42,297 nt of DNA from NCBI RefSeq assembly GCF_000275845.1, contig NW_006766885.1:91569-133865 (forward strand), read 5' to 3'. The translations under genes and the position numbers were made by a program. The DNA comes from Dichomitus squalens LYAD-421 SS1 (Eukaryota > Basidiomycota > Agaricomycetes > Polyporales > Polyporaceae). This document shows positions 20,917-32,400 of this stretch, in pieces. The notes below the pieces were generated by a model. That model was not told the origin of the DNA. It saw only the letters and a list, made by a program, of their open reading frames with translations, and made no database searches. Positions within the stretch are counted from its first letter, which is position 1, and every line of letters starts with the position of its first letter.

Positions 20917-22683
20917 ATGTCCAAGACGGTCAAGGATCTCACCGCGGGCACCGCTGGAGGCATCGCACAGGTCCGTAACACCACCTCGTCCCCGCTTTCC
21001 GACTAACACTCATCCATGCCGTGACGCCTACACAGGTGCTCGTCGGGCAGCCATTTGACATCGTGAAAGTGGTACGTTTCAATCAACTGCGCTGTTGCTT
21101 TGCTCTACAACGCGCGACATGGTGACACGCGACCCGGAAACAGCGTATGCAGACCGCGCCCGCGGGCACGTACAAGGGCATGGTGCACTGCGCGGGTGGA
21201 ATTTTGAAAAACGAGGGCCCGCTGGCATTCTATAAGGTTTGGTGCGCTCCCGTGCCTTTCCGTACATCTCCGTATGCTGATTCAACTCTGCCCTCATTCC
21301 CCCCACGCTCCTCGAATCACGATGTGGTATACAGGGTACCTTGACCCCGCTCCTCGGCATCGGTGTCTGCGTCTCGATACAATTCGGCGCGCTCGAGTGG
21401 ACAAAACGTCTCTTCGCCCAACAGAACTTGCGCAGCGGTCGCGGAGGTCCTGACGGGATGATGCTGTCGAGCGGGCAGCTCTTCTTCGCAGGCTCGTTTG
21501 CAGGTCTCGCGAACGGCGTCGTATCAGGCCCCGTCGAGCACATTCGCATCAGTGAGTTGATATCATCCTGCGAATATTATGCGTATACTTCGCGCTATTG
21601 TCCAAGGTTCTGGCGCTGGCACTCGAACATCTACTCAGCGTACTGTCCGCGTCTCTGCGTCGTACACGGCAGTAATCCTCGGACGCACACATGCCCACAC
21701 TCGTACGTGGCGCACATGTCAAATATAGTGGCATTCATTCCCGTAGCTCGAAGTTTGCCTTCTGACACGACTCTTGCCGCTCAATCTATTCGCTCGTACC
21801 ATTTGGTTCACCGGGTCATGTCGCTTTCCGTTTTGCTTCTACTCCTGGAAGCACTGTGCCATATGGCCTCAAGCTACACAGCATGGAATTTACTAGTCGC
21901 TGCCCCTACAGCGCTGTCTTCTCTCGTCGCTCACCTCGCACGCCGCGGAGTTGCTTACTGACCTCTTTCTACACTCATGCAGGGCTGCAGACCCAATCGG
22001 CTACAAACCCCGTCTACTCTGGTCCGTTTGACGCGATGAAGAAGATCTGGAGCCAGTACGGCATCGCCGGAATCTACAAGGGCCAGGTCGTGACGCTCTG
22101 GCGCGAGGCGACCGGATACGGGATCTACTTCTGGGCGTACGAGAAGCTTATGCAGCGCGAGATGCAGCGGAAGGGCATCCGGCGGGACCAAGTGAATCCC
22201 GCGAACGCGGTGCTCTTCGGTGCCGCGGCCGGATACGCCGTAAGTCCTCCCTCCTCTTCTGTCCTTCTCTCCCCATGCTATTGTGCAGTCGTGTTGTTTG
22301 TACGATCACTGTGTCTCGATGGGTCCTTTCCGTGCTTCACACGCTCATTAACGCGCACGCTTCCTTTCCTCCCCACGACAGCTCTGGGCGGTCATATACC
22401 CCATAGACATGATCAAGTCCCGCATGCAGACGGACGGCTTCTCGGCTGCCGACGGACAAAAGTACAAGTCCACCTTGAATTGCGTACGCACGGTGTGGCG
22501 GACAGAAGGCCTTCCCGCGTTCACACGGGGACTCACACCCACCCTCATTAGGTACGCCCTCGCACACTGATGAAGGTATGATCGTGCTCATCATATGCTC
22601 TTCTCAGGTCGCCGTTCGCAAACGGCGCCACGTTCCTTGGTTTCGAGCTCGCGAGCCGCGCTCTCAACAGCCTATGGCCATAA
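20917..22683 (+). CDS. YMC1: Mitochondrial carrier protein, Ymc1-like (SLC25 family)
   Basis: Seven exons: 20917-20970, 21036-21071, 21144-21236, 21335-21551, 21983-22239, 22382-22551, 22608-22683, encoding 300 residues, the standard carrier length. All three repeats carry the Px[DE]xx[KR] signature: PFDIVKVRMQ, PVEHIRIRLQ and PIDMIKSRMQ. Text such as DLTAGTAGGIAQVLVGQPFD, YKGTLTPLLGIGVC and NGATFLGFELA matches fungal Ymc1/Ymc2 and their carnitine/ornithine-carrier relatives. These sit in the inner mitochondrial membrane, and yeast Ymc1 is linked to glutamate/oleate metabolism and glycine import. The substrate here cannot be read from sequence. The fourth intron (431 nt) is far longer than the others and stays open in frame for about 400 nt, so read-through would give a truncated carrier. 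ATG 20917 is the first in frame with the conserved start. Confidence 0.9.
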
Positions 22684-23030
22684 TCCTGAAGCTAGACCTC
22701 GGGGATACCTCATACCTAGATATGCATAGGCGACCACGACTACACCACAATGTACCGTACATAATTGCTCTTGGTCACCGGCCCCTCCACGCGAAGGGCC
22801 GAGCGGCGTTCGTCTCCTGTCTGCTGGGTTTAGGACAGCCCTTTCATCTTGTGTATCACAATGTCCCGTTCCAATACGATCTAGAACAGCACACATCGGT
22901 TCGAGACACCGGGACTGCTCGTACTGTGCGAGCAATGACGTGAACAAGGATACAGACAGGAATTCGATGGCTACAGTGTGACGATAGTGAGCTAGTACTG
23001 TACATTCAGACTCAGTACAACCTCGGTCCT
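22684..23030. other. Convergent 3' intergenic region
   Basis: About 350 bp between the convergent carrier and eIF2 alpha genes. Nothing coding is seen. It should hold both 3' untranslated regions. Confidence 0.6.
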
Positions 23031-24488
23031 CTACAACACCTCCTCATCATCCTCGTCGCCAGAAACCTCGGCGTTCTCTTGGCCAGCCTTCGCCATGAGC
23101 TGCGCGAGGTCCTGCTCTTCCGTCTCGGAAACGGCTTTGGGCTTCGGGAAATCGGCAAGGAAGTAAGCGCGTAAAGACAGAACACGGTCGGACCGTAAGC
23201 CGTACCTTCATCTTCACAACTAGCGACCCCCCCTGGTCCTCAATCGTTGACTGAATAGACTCAATTGCGCGCTCCAGCCGATCGACGGCGGCGTACTGTA
23301 GGAAGTAGCGTTAGTGCCGGCCGTACACGACCCCAGCCGATAAGATGTCAACTGACCTTGTCGGTAGCGTTCGTGCTCAGAACGTATAGAGGAGGTGCGA
23401 CGAGCTTCGCCTTGATTGGGACGGCCTCGTTGCTCTGCGCTTCCCCTGCACGGAGAGCTTTCTTGATAGCGTCGATGCCAGCGGGGGTATAGCATGTCAG
23501 CTCAATGTCGGCACGGAGCTTGATCGGCTGGGGCGTCAGTCGTCGTGCGATGGTGCTGAGAAGGACGTTCAGCACTGCGGGCTGCACAGGGCTCGGCAAG
23601 GACTGGAACACAACGTCGGGCTCCCTATTGGCATTCACAATCAGTCAATATCTCTCTCTTCTTTTGACGTCCGACATCAGCGGTGAAGTACGCACGTCAA
23701 AGCAAGCTTGAATGCATCGTATGGATGCCCGTACTTCCTGCCCAGTGGCCACGCAATCTGGTCGTACAACTGCTCCAGACGCGCCTCCTCGTTGGCACTG
23801 CCCCCGGGCACCTCTTCGGGGACGATGTCCTCCTCGTTCCCCTCCTTTTTCGCCGCACGGCGAGCGCGCTTCGTCTCCGCGGCGTCCGCCTCGGCCTTCT
23901 TCGCCTGCTCGCCTTCCAGGACCTCGCCGTCGACGGAGGGCACTTTGGAGGCGACGTGCCGCATGATGGACGCGACCGTTTTCGACTTCATGTAGCGCTC
24001 CTCGCACTTCGTGATATCCTCGGGGGAGACACGGCGTTTTGAGAGGTCGATGTAGCCTGCACGCGACAAAAGTGACAAAGAGGTGGTCGTAAGGCAGAAA
24101 GGTGGTCGTAAGGTCATGGATGATGGCATGTGAGGGTGATGAGGCGGAAAATACGCACCCTTCTCCTTGTCCACACGGAGAACGACGACGACTTCGTTCC
24201 GGCCGACACGGATGAGCTTCTGGATCGATCGGATACGTCTCCGCGAGAGCTCAGAAAGCAGAATCATTCCCTCGATGTTGTCATATTCAAGCTACTTGGA
24301 GGAGGTCGATGAGCAAGTAGTTCTGTAGTCCTCTTCCCCGCGCCTCGGGCCCGTGGAAAGAACGCAGCAGGACTCGCGCAGAGCGGGGAACTTACAAGTT
24401 TCACGTAGGCTCCCATCTCCGCGATTTGGCGCACCTGCACCATCACCAGCTCATCTACTTCTGGATAGCGTTGCTCGTAGTACCGCAT
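23031..24488 (-). CDS. SUI2: Eukaryotic translation initiation factor 2 alpha subunit
   Basis: Six exons: 24488-24396, 24291-24159, 24056-23696, 23624-23357, 23295-23206, 23141-23031, encoding 351 residues. The S1-type OB fold is clear ([17 protein letters not shown], then [20 protein letters not shown]). The regulatory phosphorylation loop is [12 protein letters not shown], where the serine equivalent to Ser51 is Ser47 by this start. The helical domain and the [21 protein letters not shown]-terminal fold follow, and the tail is acidic ([10 protein letters not shown]). A Lys/Glu/Ala-rich insert of about 45 residues sits between the S1 and helical domains. The protein is the alpha subunit of the ternary complex that delivers initiator tRNA, controlled by eIF2 kinases. 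Intron 2 (102 nt) is stop-free and in frame. A MITE lies 108 bp upstream of the ATG, inside the likely promoter. Confidence 0.97.
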
Positions 24489-24595
24489 CTTGGTGTATTG
24501 GTGTTTCAGAGGGAGAGGATGGGGGAGTTTTTGAGAGAGCCGTCTACTCTGACTCTAAGCGATAAACGATAAAATCGGCGCCAATCTGGTTCGTA

Positions 24596-25049
24596 CAGTC
24601 GACACCCTCCTAACCCATACCCCTGGTAACCCATAAACTCCCGAAACCCATAGGATTTTGGCTTTCCCAAGTCGGGATAGGGGGAATTCGACCCCATAAC
24701 CCATAGGCCCCTGGTACCCAATAACCCATAGCTTTCTAGGGCCCAAAACCCATATGGTAATAGGGCTCACATTGAGATTACGCTCATCGATAACCTTTGT
24801 AATACTCGATGCATGCTTCCCAGAGTCCTCCCAGTGTCCATCCATGCTCCGACCATGTTGTGGGTAGGTGAGTCTGTTCGAAATCCCATAGCGCTCCCTC
24901 AAAGGGTCAGTAGACGCCTTTCCGGCGCTCGCTAACTGGGACTAATCAGGGGCGCTTATAAGGCGCTTAAGTTCTCGTAGCCCATAACCCCTCAAAACCC
25001 ATATATTCGGGCCTGTCCCGAGGCCTATGGGTTAAGAGGGTGTCGACTG
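24596..25049. mobile_element. 454-bp MITE, Tc1/mariner/pogo-like (TA target site)
   Basis: Terminal inverted repeats of 24 bp start CAGTCGACACCCTC and end TAACCCATA on each side, with one mismatch (left 24596-24619, right 25026-25049). Both ends are flanked by TA (24594-24595 and 25050-25051), the target duplication of Tc1/mariner and pogo/Fot1 elements. No transposase is encoded. The interior holds at least seven copies of an AACCCATA-like word, mainly in the left half (24600-24755) and again near 24980-25010. It sits just upstream of the eIF2 alpha start codon, so it may supply promoter or leader sequence. Family assignment comes only from the termini and TA flank. Confidence 0.88.
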
Positions 25050-25051
25050 TA

Positions 25052-25990
25052 CTCGAGGAAGACCATCACACATGTCACAGCTTGCTCAACGCCCATGCGA
25101 CAGGATCATAAGTACGTGAATAAAGTACCGCTTAGTCGCAGGATTACAAAGGGACTTCAACGATCAGTACACAGGTTCAGAAGTGCTCTATTCTATCCAG
25201 CTACGAACGGCTATAAAGAGATCATACTGAACGTCGCCTGCTCATCATAAGGTCTCATGCGGCCAGTACATATTCCCGTCGCATCAAGGATAAGCATCGC
25301 AATGACACTCCACAATTGCAAGAATGTCATTGACCATCGGAGCCGACCCGCTGCCAGACCGCGGACTCCATACAAAGACTATGCCGCCGGCATGATATAA
25401 CCACTCTTCCGCCACACCGTCCCTTTGCGCTCCCAACCCCATGGGATTGGAGACTGCGCACAGTGGTGGATGCTGACCACAATAGCACATCAATCGAGGT
25501 GTTTCCTCGGTGTCAATTAGTGTTGAGACGCGGAGAAGGTCGTGGCCGCACGCCCCAACGAGTTCCATCGCGCAGCAAGGTGCGCCAAAACGAGGCTTCT
25601 CTACAAATATCACCCAGAAGGCACGGAGGTGGCTCACACCGATGCGCGAGCTGATGACAATGGCACCGCATATGCCTGCGTGCGCAGCCGTAAGGCCTGC
25701 AGGATCTGCGGGTGCAGAAGTGGATACGTGGCCGAAGGATAAGGCAGAATAAGAAATTTGGGAAAGCCCAAGCTCGCTCGCGTCGCAAAGGCATTAATAG
25801 CATCTTTCAAGCACGTCCTGAGATCATTGCAACATCCGGTCCGCTCCCGATCCTGTCCAACGAAATATACCCCAAACCAAAAAAAAAAAATAGCAAGTTA
25901 TGCGTAAGCGACATTAGGAGCTCAATCCTACTAAATGCGCCCGTGAGACGTACCCCCTGCGAGCGAAGGCTTTGCAAGCGGCCTCCATGG
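25052..25990. other. Intergenic region between the MITE and the protease 3' end
   Basis: About 940 bp with no recognisable gene. It contains an A-run at about 25880-25890 (T-run on the minus strand) that probably belongs to the 3' untranslated region of the protease. Open frames such as 25284-25637 minus carry no domain I can name. Confidence 0.5.
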
Positions 25991-28085
25991 TCATGCGAGG
26001 GCGACAGATCCCGAGATGGCGCTCGCCAGGAGCGACAATGCCACACCAGCCAGGACATGCGAGTTCGCTGAGAGCCCCACGGCCGCGTTGTTGGCACCGG
26101 AAGCCCCGGAGGAACTCGACGGCGAACCCGCTGAGAACAAATGTTGAACAGATGTTGTCTACTATCATTGCAACAACTGGGGACGTACCAGAAGTCCCGC
26201 TCGGGCCCGATACGGAGACGGACGGCAACGGGGCGCCAGTAGCCGAGAATGTCGCGCTTGGGATGGCCGTCGGGGTTCCTGTAACGACAGATGTTGCGTG
26301 GTCCGACAGAATAGAGGAGAGCAGTGTCGGGTTGACAGTGTCCGTTGTTAGTTGCGAGACAGCAGAGGAGATGGAAGATACGGAAGAAGATGGAGACGAA
26401 GGAGAAGAAGCGGCCGAGGAGGCCGGAGCTTGTCAAATTCATGTTGGCAGCGACAAGGAAGGGACGAAGAACACATACCGGGCGAACCACCTGCCGCGTT
26501 CGACAGCTGCGCGAAACCCACGGCTGGAGGGTCGGCGCGGAAGACGGTGTAGACGTTTTTCTGCGCGTTAGTCGTGTAAGTTAGTCGGAGCTTTAGGGCA
26601 CGGGGTCGGTTGGCGCTTATAAAAGTCAGTACTGACCAGGAAGGTATCACCGACGACCCACACGGGGTTGCCACCACCGCTGCCGACATTCGAGCCCAAA
26701 TTGAGGTCGAAGATACCGCCCAAGCACATGTTCCCTGAGACCGCGCCGAGGTTCATATCCGCATCGCTAACGGGCCACGCCTTGCCACCGAAGGCGAGCG
26801 CGACGTCAAGCTTGGTGTCGCAAGCTGCAGAAGTGGGTTTATTCAGTATACAGCATCCGAAGAACGGATCATATGCGTAGCACGCTTTTTATGTGGAAGT
26901 TCGAATACTCACGGAATGCGTAGAATCCTTCCATTTGGCCCTTGAGGGGCTGTGAGCCGGAGATTGCGCTATATATAGCGGCGACGCCATCGGATGGACC
27001 GCCAATGAGGGTCGTGCCAGTGTCGATTGCGGAAGCCGCAGCGCTCCCTGTGGGCAGCGAGACAGATTTACCCTGCACGGTCGCACCTGATGGAAACAAT
27101 CATGTCAGACTCAAACGTATCGCCGCTGTCGAGACAGCGTCTCACGTGGTGGGAGGAATGTACGCGAATGGGCTGTGCATACCTGAGAGCTCAAGCATCC
27201 AGAATGAGAGGTCGTTAGAATTGGCAAGTGTGTTGAACTCGACGTCGCCGGTGAACAAGGAGCTGTTCTGGCCCCCAAGCGTCATTACTCCTCCATCCGT
27301 CTCCTCTGGCGGGTTCGCATCGTCCACATGGCGCGCGAGCCAGAACGAGAACTCGGGACTCGAGAACTGGTTGTTGTTCACGAGTTGCTGCCAGAACGGC
27401 GTCGCCTGTGTTGAGGCGAGGGATTGGAAAGCGAGGCCCATGATGCCGGAAACATCACCTTGGAGGAGCCCGGACGTCATGCCCTCGACCACAAGGAACG
27501 GTTGGGGGTTCACAGTGAACCCGGCCATCGAGACAGTGTCCTGCGCGAGGGTACCCTGTACTGAGCCACTGCCATAGCTTATTGTGATTTCTTGACCTTG
27601 ACCCAAAGAATCAGTGATCTCCTTGATGGTTGAGGATTGGGTAGGGTCGAAGGGAGGCGTTTGGCCGCATGAGAAACAGTTCGTTCCAGCAACCCAGAAA
27701 TCGGAGGAGCCAGTATCTAGGACAACCTTGAAACTTTGGGCCGGGCTGCCAACGGTGACCTGGCCAATGTATGACGAATCTGCTTCCTGAGGCCCTCATG
27801 TTCGTAAGGTTCTGAAAGGGTGGCTCATATTGTACTACAACGCACCTGGTCGATGATGCTGACCCCAACGGTTTGCCCTGCCCGCCTTGTGTGGCTCGAG
27901 TTTTTGGTAGGGAAACCATACTTCTGGCGAATGAAGTCGGCGTGCGCAGCGAAACGTTCTATTGGGGCATTGCGGCGTGCCGATCGGCGTGTGAGCGGGA
28001 CATGGAGAGGCGGGGGAACGAAAGTGGGCGTAGCAACAGCAGCGACAGCGAGCGAGAGCAGAGACAAGAGCGTAGACGGGACCAT
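25991..28085 (-). CDS. Pepsin-type aspartic protease (A1), secreted, probable GPI anchor
   Basis: Seven exons: 28085-27846, 27786-27183, 27086-26913, 26824-26637, 26560-26479, 26428-26189, 26130-25991, encoding 555 residues. A signal peptide (STLLSLLSLAVAAVA) opens the protein, followed by a propeptide with Arg pairs. Both catalytic motifs are present: VLDTGSSDFWV (Asp104) and AIDTGTTLIGG (Asp303). YGSGSVQGTLAQDTV and the closing VGDTFLKNVYTVF of family A1 are also seen. After the catalytic part comes a long Ser/Thr-rich stalk, then a small-residue site (GASGANNA) and a hydrophobic C-terminus ending in SGSVALA, the pattern of a GPI-anchor signal. It is therefore probably a cell-surface, yapsin-like enzyme. 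The last three introns are needed to reach this tail and rest on splice signals only. A TATA-like box lies about 45-55 nt upstream of the ATG. Confidence 0.9.
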
Positions 28086-28130
28086 GGCAGAAGGGGAGAA
28101 GGAGAGGACGCGCTCAGCGCCGCAGTCGAG

Positions 28131-28140
28131 ACGGTATAAG
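28131..28140 (-). promoter_or_regulatory. TATA-like box of the protease gene
   Basis: On the minus strand this reads CTTATACCGT, about 46-55 nt upstream of the start codon at 28085. It is a weak match to TATA, but the position is suitable. Confidence 0.3.
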
Positions 28141-29402
28141 AGAAGGAAAGCAAGGGCGATGGAGCCGCTGTGCAAGGCCAGGGAACCGTGTGCTTGCGAC
28201 CTCGAACAGGCCCGGTCCCACAGTCGCCTATTGGCTGACACGGACGCCAACACTCAGCTATATGTCCCGGGATTCAGTATGTCTCCATCCAGGGAACTCG
28301 GGCGACGAACAAGTGTTGCCTGACTGCTGCGCACTCGGAGAATTGGAGACGATCCATCCGTCTGCTGCGGCATCTTGCATGCATGTGTCATGTTCAGAAT
28401 AGCTCGTCCTCCAGCTCTTCAGCCGCCCTGGCCTCCGCTCACCTATCCACCTCCCACCTCGGCGCATCCAACAACCTTCTCCGTCGACGCAGTCATATCC
28501 CCAATGTCGCACTTGTCCTTTACTCGTTGTCCCCATAAGAATGCTTGTTCGACCACCCGAGCGCCTGAGGCCGCCGATATCAACGTCGTATTCCAAGGAA
28601 CTCAGACAGCCGTGCTCGATGATCAGTATAACCTAGGGTTCCGCTCACAGTGCAGCTTAGATTCATAGCAGCGTGGTCCTTGGAGTGCTTAATACTTTGC
28701 ATAATTTAAGCCAGTGCAGCTCAGTCGCGATAGGTTTGAGCTCCAACTGCATGCATGTGGGGGCGCTAAGTCTTTTCGTACGCTCAAAGGACTTCCCTCG
28801 AGGGTCCCGGGTCTATGTATGGTCCTGGCCTTCTCGGAAGTCGTCAAGGTTCCAGGACCGAGGTGTGCGACAGCATCCTGTGCCACGACCTTCTTACCGA
28901 CAGTGCAACGTCTCACCGTCGACGACGTATTCTGAGAAGCTGCATGAAGAAAAGAAGGCCATCGACCGCTGGATGTCTTCCCAGGACTGACCTGTTGGTA
29001 TGCCAGTGGCCATGAGAACCCTGACAAAGATTGCAGTACTGCGACGCGACTCTTCCTCCTGACAGTAGGCTAGACGTGATGGTGATATACCCATGCCCAT
29101 CGTGGACAAACAACATCTGAGGGGTATGTAGAGTAGAGGACGCACGAACTCATTGCTACGAGACACGATGACGACACCGGGATTCAATGGACGAACGCAC
29201 ATAAGTACAATGTGACGATTAACAAGCGATGAAGGAAAGTAATAGCGATGCGATGTGCACAATGCATATGACGAGGGCAAAACGAACGGTATGATGTTTG
29301 GCTACAAATTGATCACTAACGTCAATGTGAAATGGAGGCATAGAGGGAACATATCGAAGCGGGAAAGCAGGTGGGAAGAATAGCAGATGTGTAATGAAAG
29401 TT
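28141..29402. other. Intergenic region between protease promoter and CLIP gene 3' end
   Basis: About 1.26 kb with no recognisable gene. Frames on both strands (28258-28596 minus, 28673-28990 plus, 28894-29280 minus) show no domain. The left part should hold regulatory sequence for the protease. The right part holds the 3' untranslated region of the CLIP-type gene. Confidence 0.5.
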
Positions 29403-32400
29403 TTAGAAGACGTCGAGGGAATGGGGGCAGTTTGCAGCAGTATGTCCGCGCTCTTCACAGTCCTCACAAATCAGCTCGGCGCTATCGTGCAGAGTGCTGC
29501 TCATGATGCCTGCGCTCGGCGGCGCAGCGCCCTCCTTCAGCAGGTCGCAGGTGAAGATGTCGTGGCCAGGCCGTTCGCAGATCTCGCACACCTCACTGCT
29601 CTGGCCGAGGGTGGAGGACATGGTGGATGCAACAGATGGAGGGCGTCCAGCTGGATCATCGGGGAGGGGAAGGTCTGTCTTGGAGGATTTCTTCTGACTG
29701 CGAGAGAGCTTGTCTTTGAGTCGTTCGATTTCGCGCTCAAGCTCATCTTCACGATAGATCTACGAAGAGCCAGTTATGAGCCGGTGATGGACTTCATGCC
29801 AGCGTGCTGTTTACCTTCGACTCTATTAGAGACTCGAGTTCGCCGATCTCCTTGTTCAACTGTAGCGAGGGTCAGCACTGAGATTAGACAAAACGCTCTG
29901 AACATGACGCACGTCATGCATCTGGCGTGCACTCTTCATTTCGACATCCGCAAGCTTCTTGCGAAGCTGCTCTACCTCAGTCTGTCCAGGATGGTCATCA
30001 TACAGCCGTGGGATCTCAATGTCACCCTAGTCCATACCTCATACTTGGACTTGAGGTCCTTGTAGCTACGCTGAAGTGCCTGTATATCGTCCAGCGAAGG
30101 CGTTGAAGGCGATGGCGGAGTCTCGCCCGACAGCATCGCCTCCTCACGTGCAAGGCTTCTCTCAACATCTTCCTCGAGCGCTTTGAGGTCCTGCAAGAAG
30201 CTTAAGTCAACTGTTTGCTGGCGATGATCGAAGACTCAAAGCCTACGTCGCGAAGTTGCTCCGTCTCTGACAGCAAGAGCTTGTTTTCAGACTCAAGGAC
30301 CTTGCATCGTTGCGCGGACGCGGCGTTCTCCTTTTGCAACTCCTGAACGATATGCCTGTCACGCAGTCATGAACGACGTATCTCGTGGATAGGTAAACAG
30401 AAGCACTAACTTGAGGCCAGTGATCTCGTCTCGGGCCACGGCCAGATCGTGTTTGGAGGAAGGCGATACTGGAGCCTTGAGCTCGTAGCCGTTCACGGAT
30501 CCCTCACGGTTGAGCTTCTTGCGGATCGTGTCCAGCTCTGCTGTCCGCGAATTCGCCAACGCACGCAGTTCCTCGACGATGGCACGCTCGTCTGCAAGCT
30601 CTGTTTGAGTACGCCGAAGCGACTGTTGCAGCTGAAGAGAGGCGAACTTGGATCAATGACTCGGCCTAGAGCAAGAAGATTGATGTAACTCACCGTTATC
30701 CTATCCTCCTGGAGCGATCGTATCTCGTCCTTGAGAGCCAGCAAACCGCTGTCACCAGACGTGTCAGTCCTGGTCTGCGCAAGTTGCTGCTTGAGCTCCG
30801 TGATTTCCTCCTGGAGCTTAGCGCGCTCAGCGTTAGCACGAGGTGCTAGCTCGCTGAGCTTGTCGGTTGAGTTGTTCGCGGTAGCCGCCGCAAGGCCCTC
30901 GAGATCCTACGGCGCACAGCCACGCAATCCATGTTGAGCTGCACCGCATTAACGACAACACACGAGCAATGCAATCTCACCGCAATCTCGTTTCGGAGCG
31001 TCTCGATCTCTGCTCGCGCGTTCTCCAGCGTGACAGTGTTCTCGCGAAGCGCCTCCTCAAGCTCTTCAACACGGATCCGCGCCTTCTCCTCTGCCTTGCG
31101 CACACGCTCCGTCTCTTGACGACCCTCCGCGAGTTCCTTGCGGATGGTGTCTTCACGCTCCTTGTAACGCTTGATACGCTCGCGCACCGCGGTGTCCTCG
31201 CGCTCGTTCGTCGCCCGCATGTCCTCGAGCGTGTCCTCAAGCGTGCCGATCTTCTTCTGCAGGTGCTGCACTTGGTCGCGGAGCATCTCATTGTCAATCT
31301 CAGCAGCGGACGCGGCTTGCCGCGCGACGGTGCCAGGCGAGACAGGTCGGGCTTGGCTGCGGAGTTGCTCTTCTAGGGAGACGATCAGATCTTCCAGCTC
31401 GTACCGCTTGGTGTCTGCAGCACTGAGGCGCTCCTCGTAGAGCGCGATCGTTTCCTGCCCGCACTAGCATGAACACCCCTCCGAGCACACGAACGCATGT
31501 TCGACCCACCTGACCAGCCCTCCTGAGTTCCTCTACCTGCCCACCAAGCTCCCTCCTCTCCTCCTCAAGCTCGGCAGACACCTTCTGCACGCGCGCCTCC
31601 AGCAGGGCGATCTCCGCGTTCTTCGCTTTCAGCATCCCCGCGCTCTCGCTCTGCTCGCCCTCGCGCGCCTCGACCGCCTGCTTGAGCTGCACAATGAGCG
31701 CCTCCCTGTCCTCCAGCTTGCTCTGCACGTCCCGCAGCCGCGCCTCCCCGTCCGCGCGCACCTTCTCGACGTCCCGCGCGGCCTGTTCTACCGCGCGCTG
31801 CAGCGCCTCAATCTGCGCCTCGCGTTCGCTCATCGCCCTTTCCGCGGTGCGCGAGACCGTCTCGAGCTCGGAGACGCGCGCGACGGCCTGATCGCGCTCC
31901 GCGACGAGCCCCTCGATGCGCGACGACGCCTCGCGCTCCGCACCGCCCGCGCGTGTGCGCAGGCGGGCGTTCTCGTCCTCAGCGGCGCTCAGACGTGCTT
32001 GGAGGCGCTCGAGCTGATTGTGGAGGTCGAGCGCCGCTGTGGAGTCGGAGGTCGAGACGCGTGAGTCCGGGCGCGGGCTCGAGGGAGTCTTGCTCGACAT
32101 GAGGCCGGAGATGCGGTCCTGGATCGCTTTCGCGTTCGACTCTAGGTCTGTGAGTGCGAGAGGCGGGTCTACGGGTGTCAGGGGCCCGTTCAGGGAGACG
32201 GACCGGCTCGACACAGTCGTGTTGGATGGGGAGGGGGGTGGTGGCATCGCAATGGCGCTGGGTATCCTCGCCCGAGGCGTATTGCTGAACGAGGGACGTG
32301 ACTTGGACGGCGTCGTAGACGTGGGCAAGCCCATCCCGATGCCAGAAGGTCGGGACGCGCCTAATGCCTTCGGCGTGCTGAACGGGGAGGCAGGCGTGCT

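Noticed and set aside
24555..24902. Minus-strand frame with repeated WVxGYxG-like text
   Set aside because: It is the translation of the AACCCATA-rich interior of the MITE, with no start in a sensible context and no domain.
24596..25049. AACCCATA words taken as an internal telomere repeat
   Set aside because: The fungal telomere unit is TTAGGG. The words here are irregular, spaced unevenly and confined within the terminal inverted repeats of an element.
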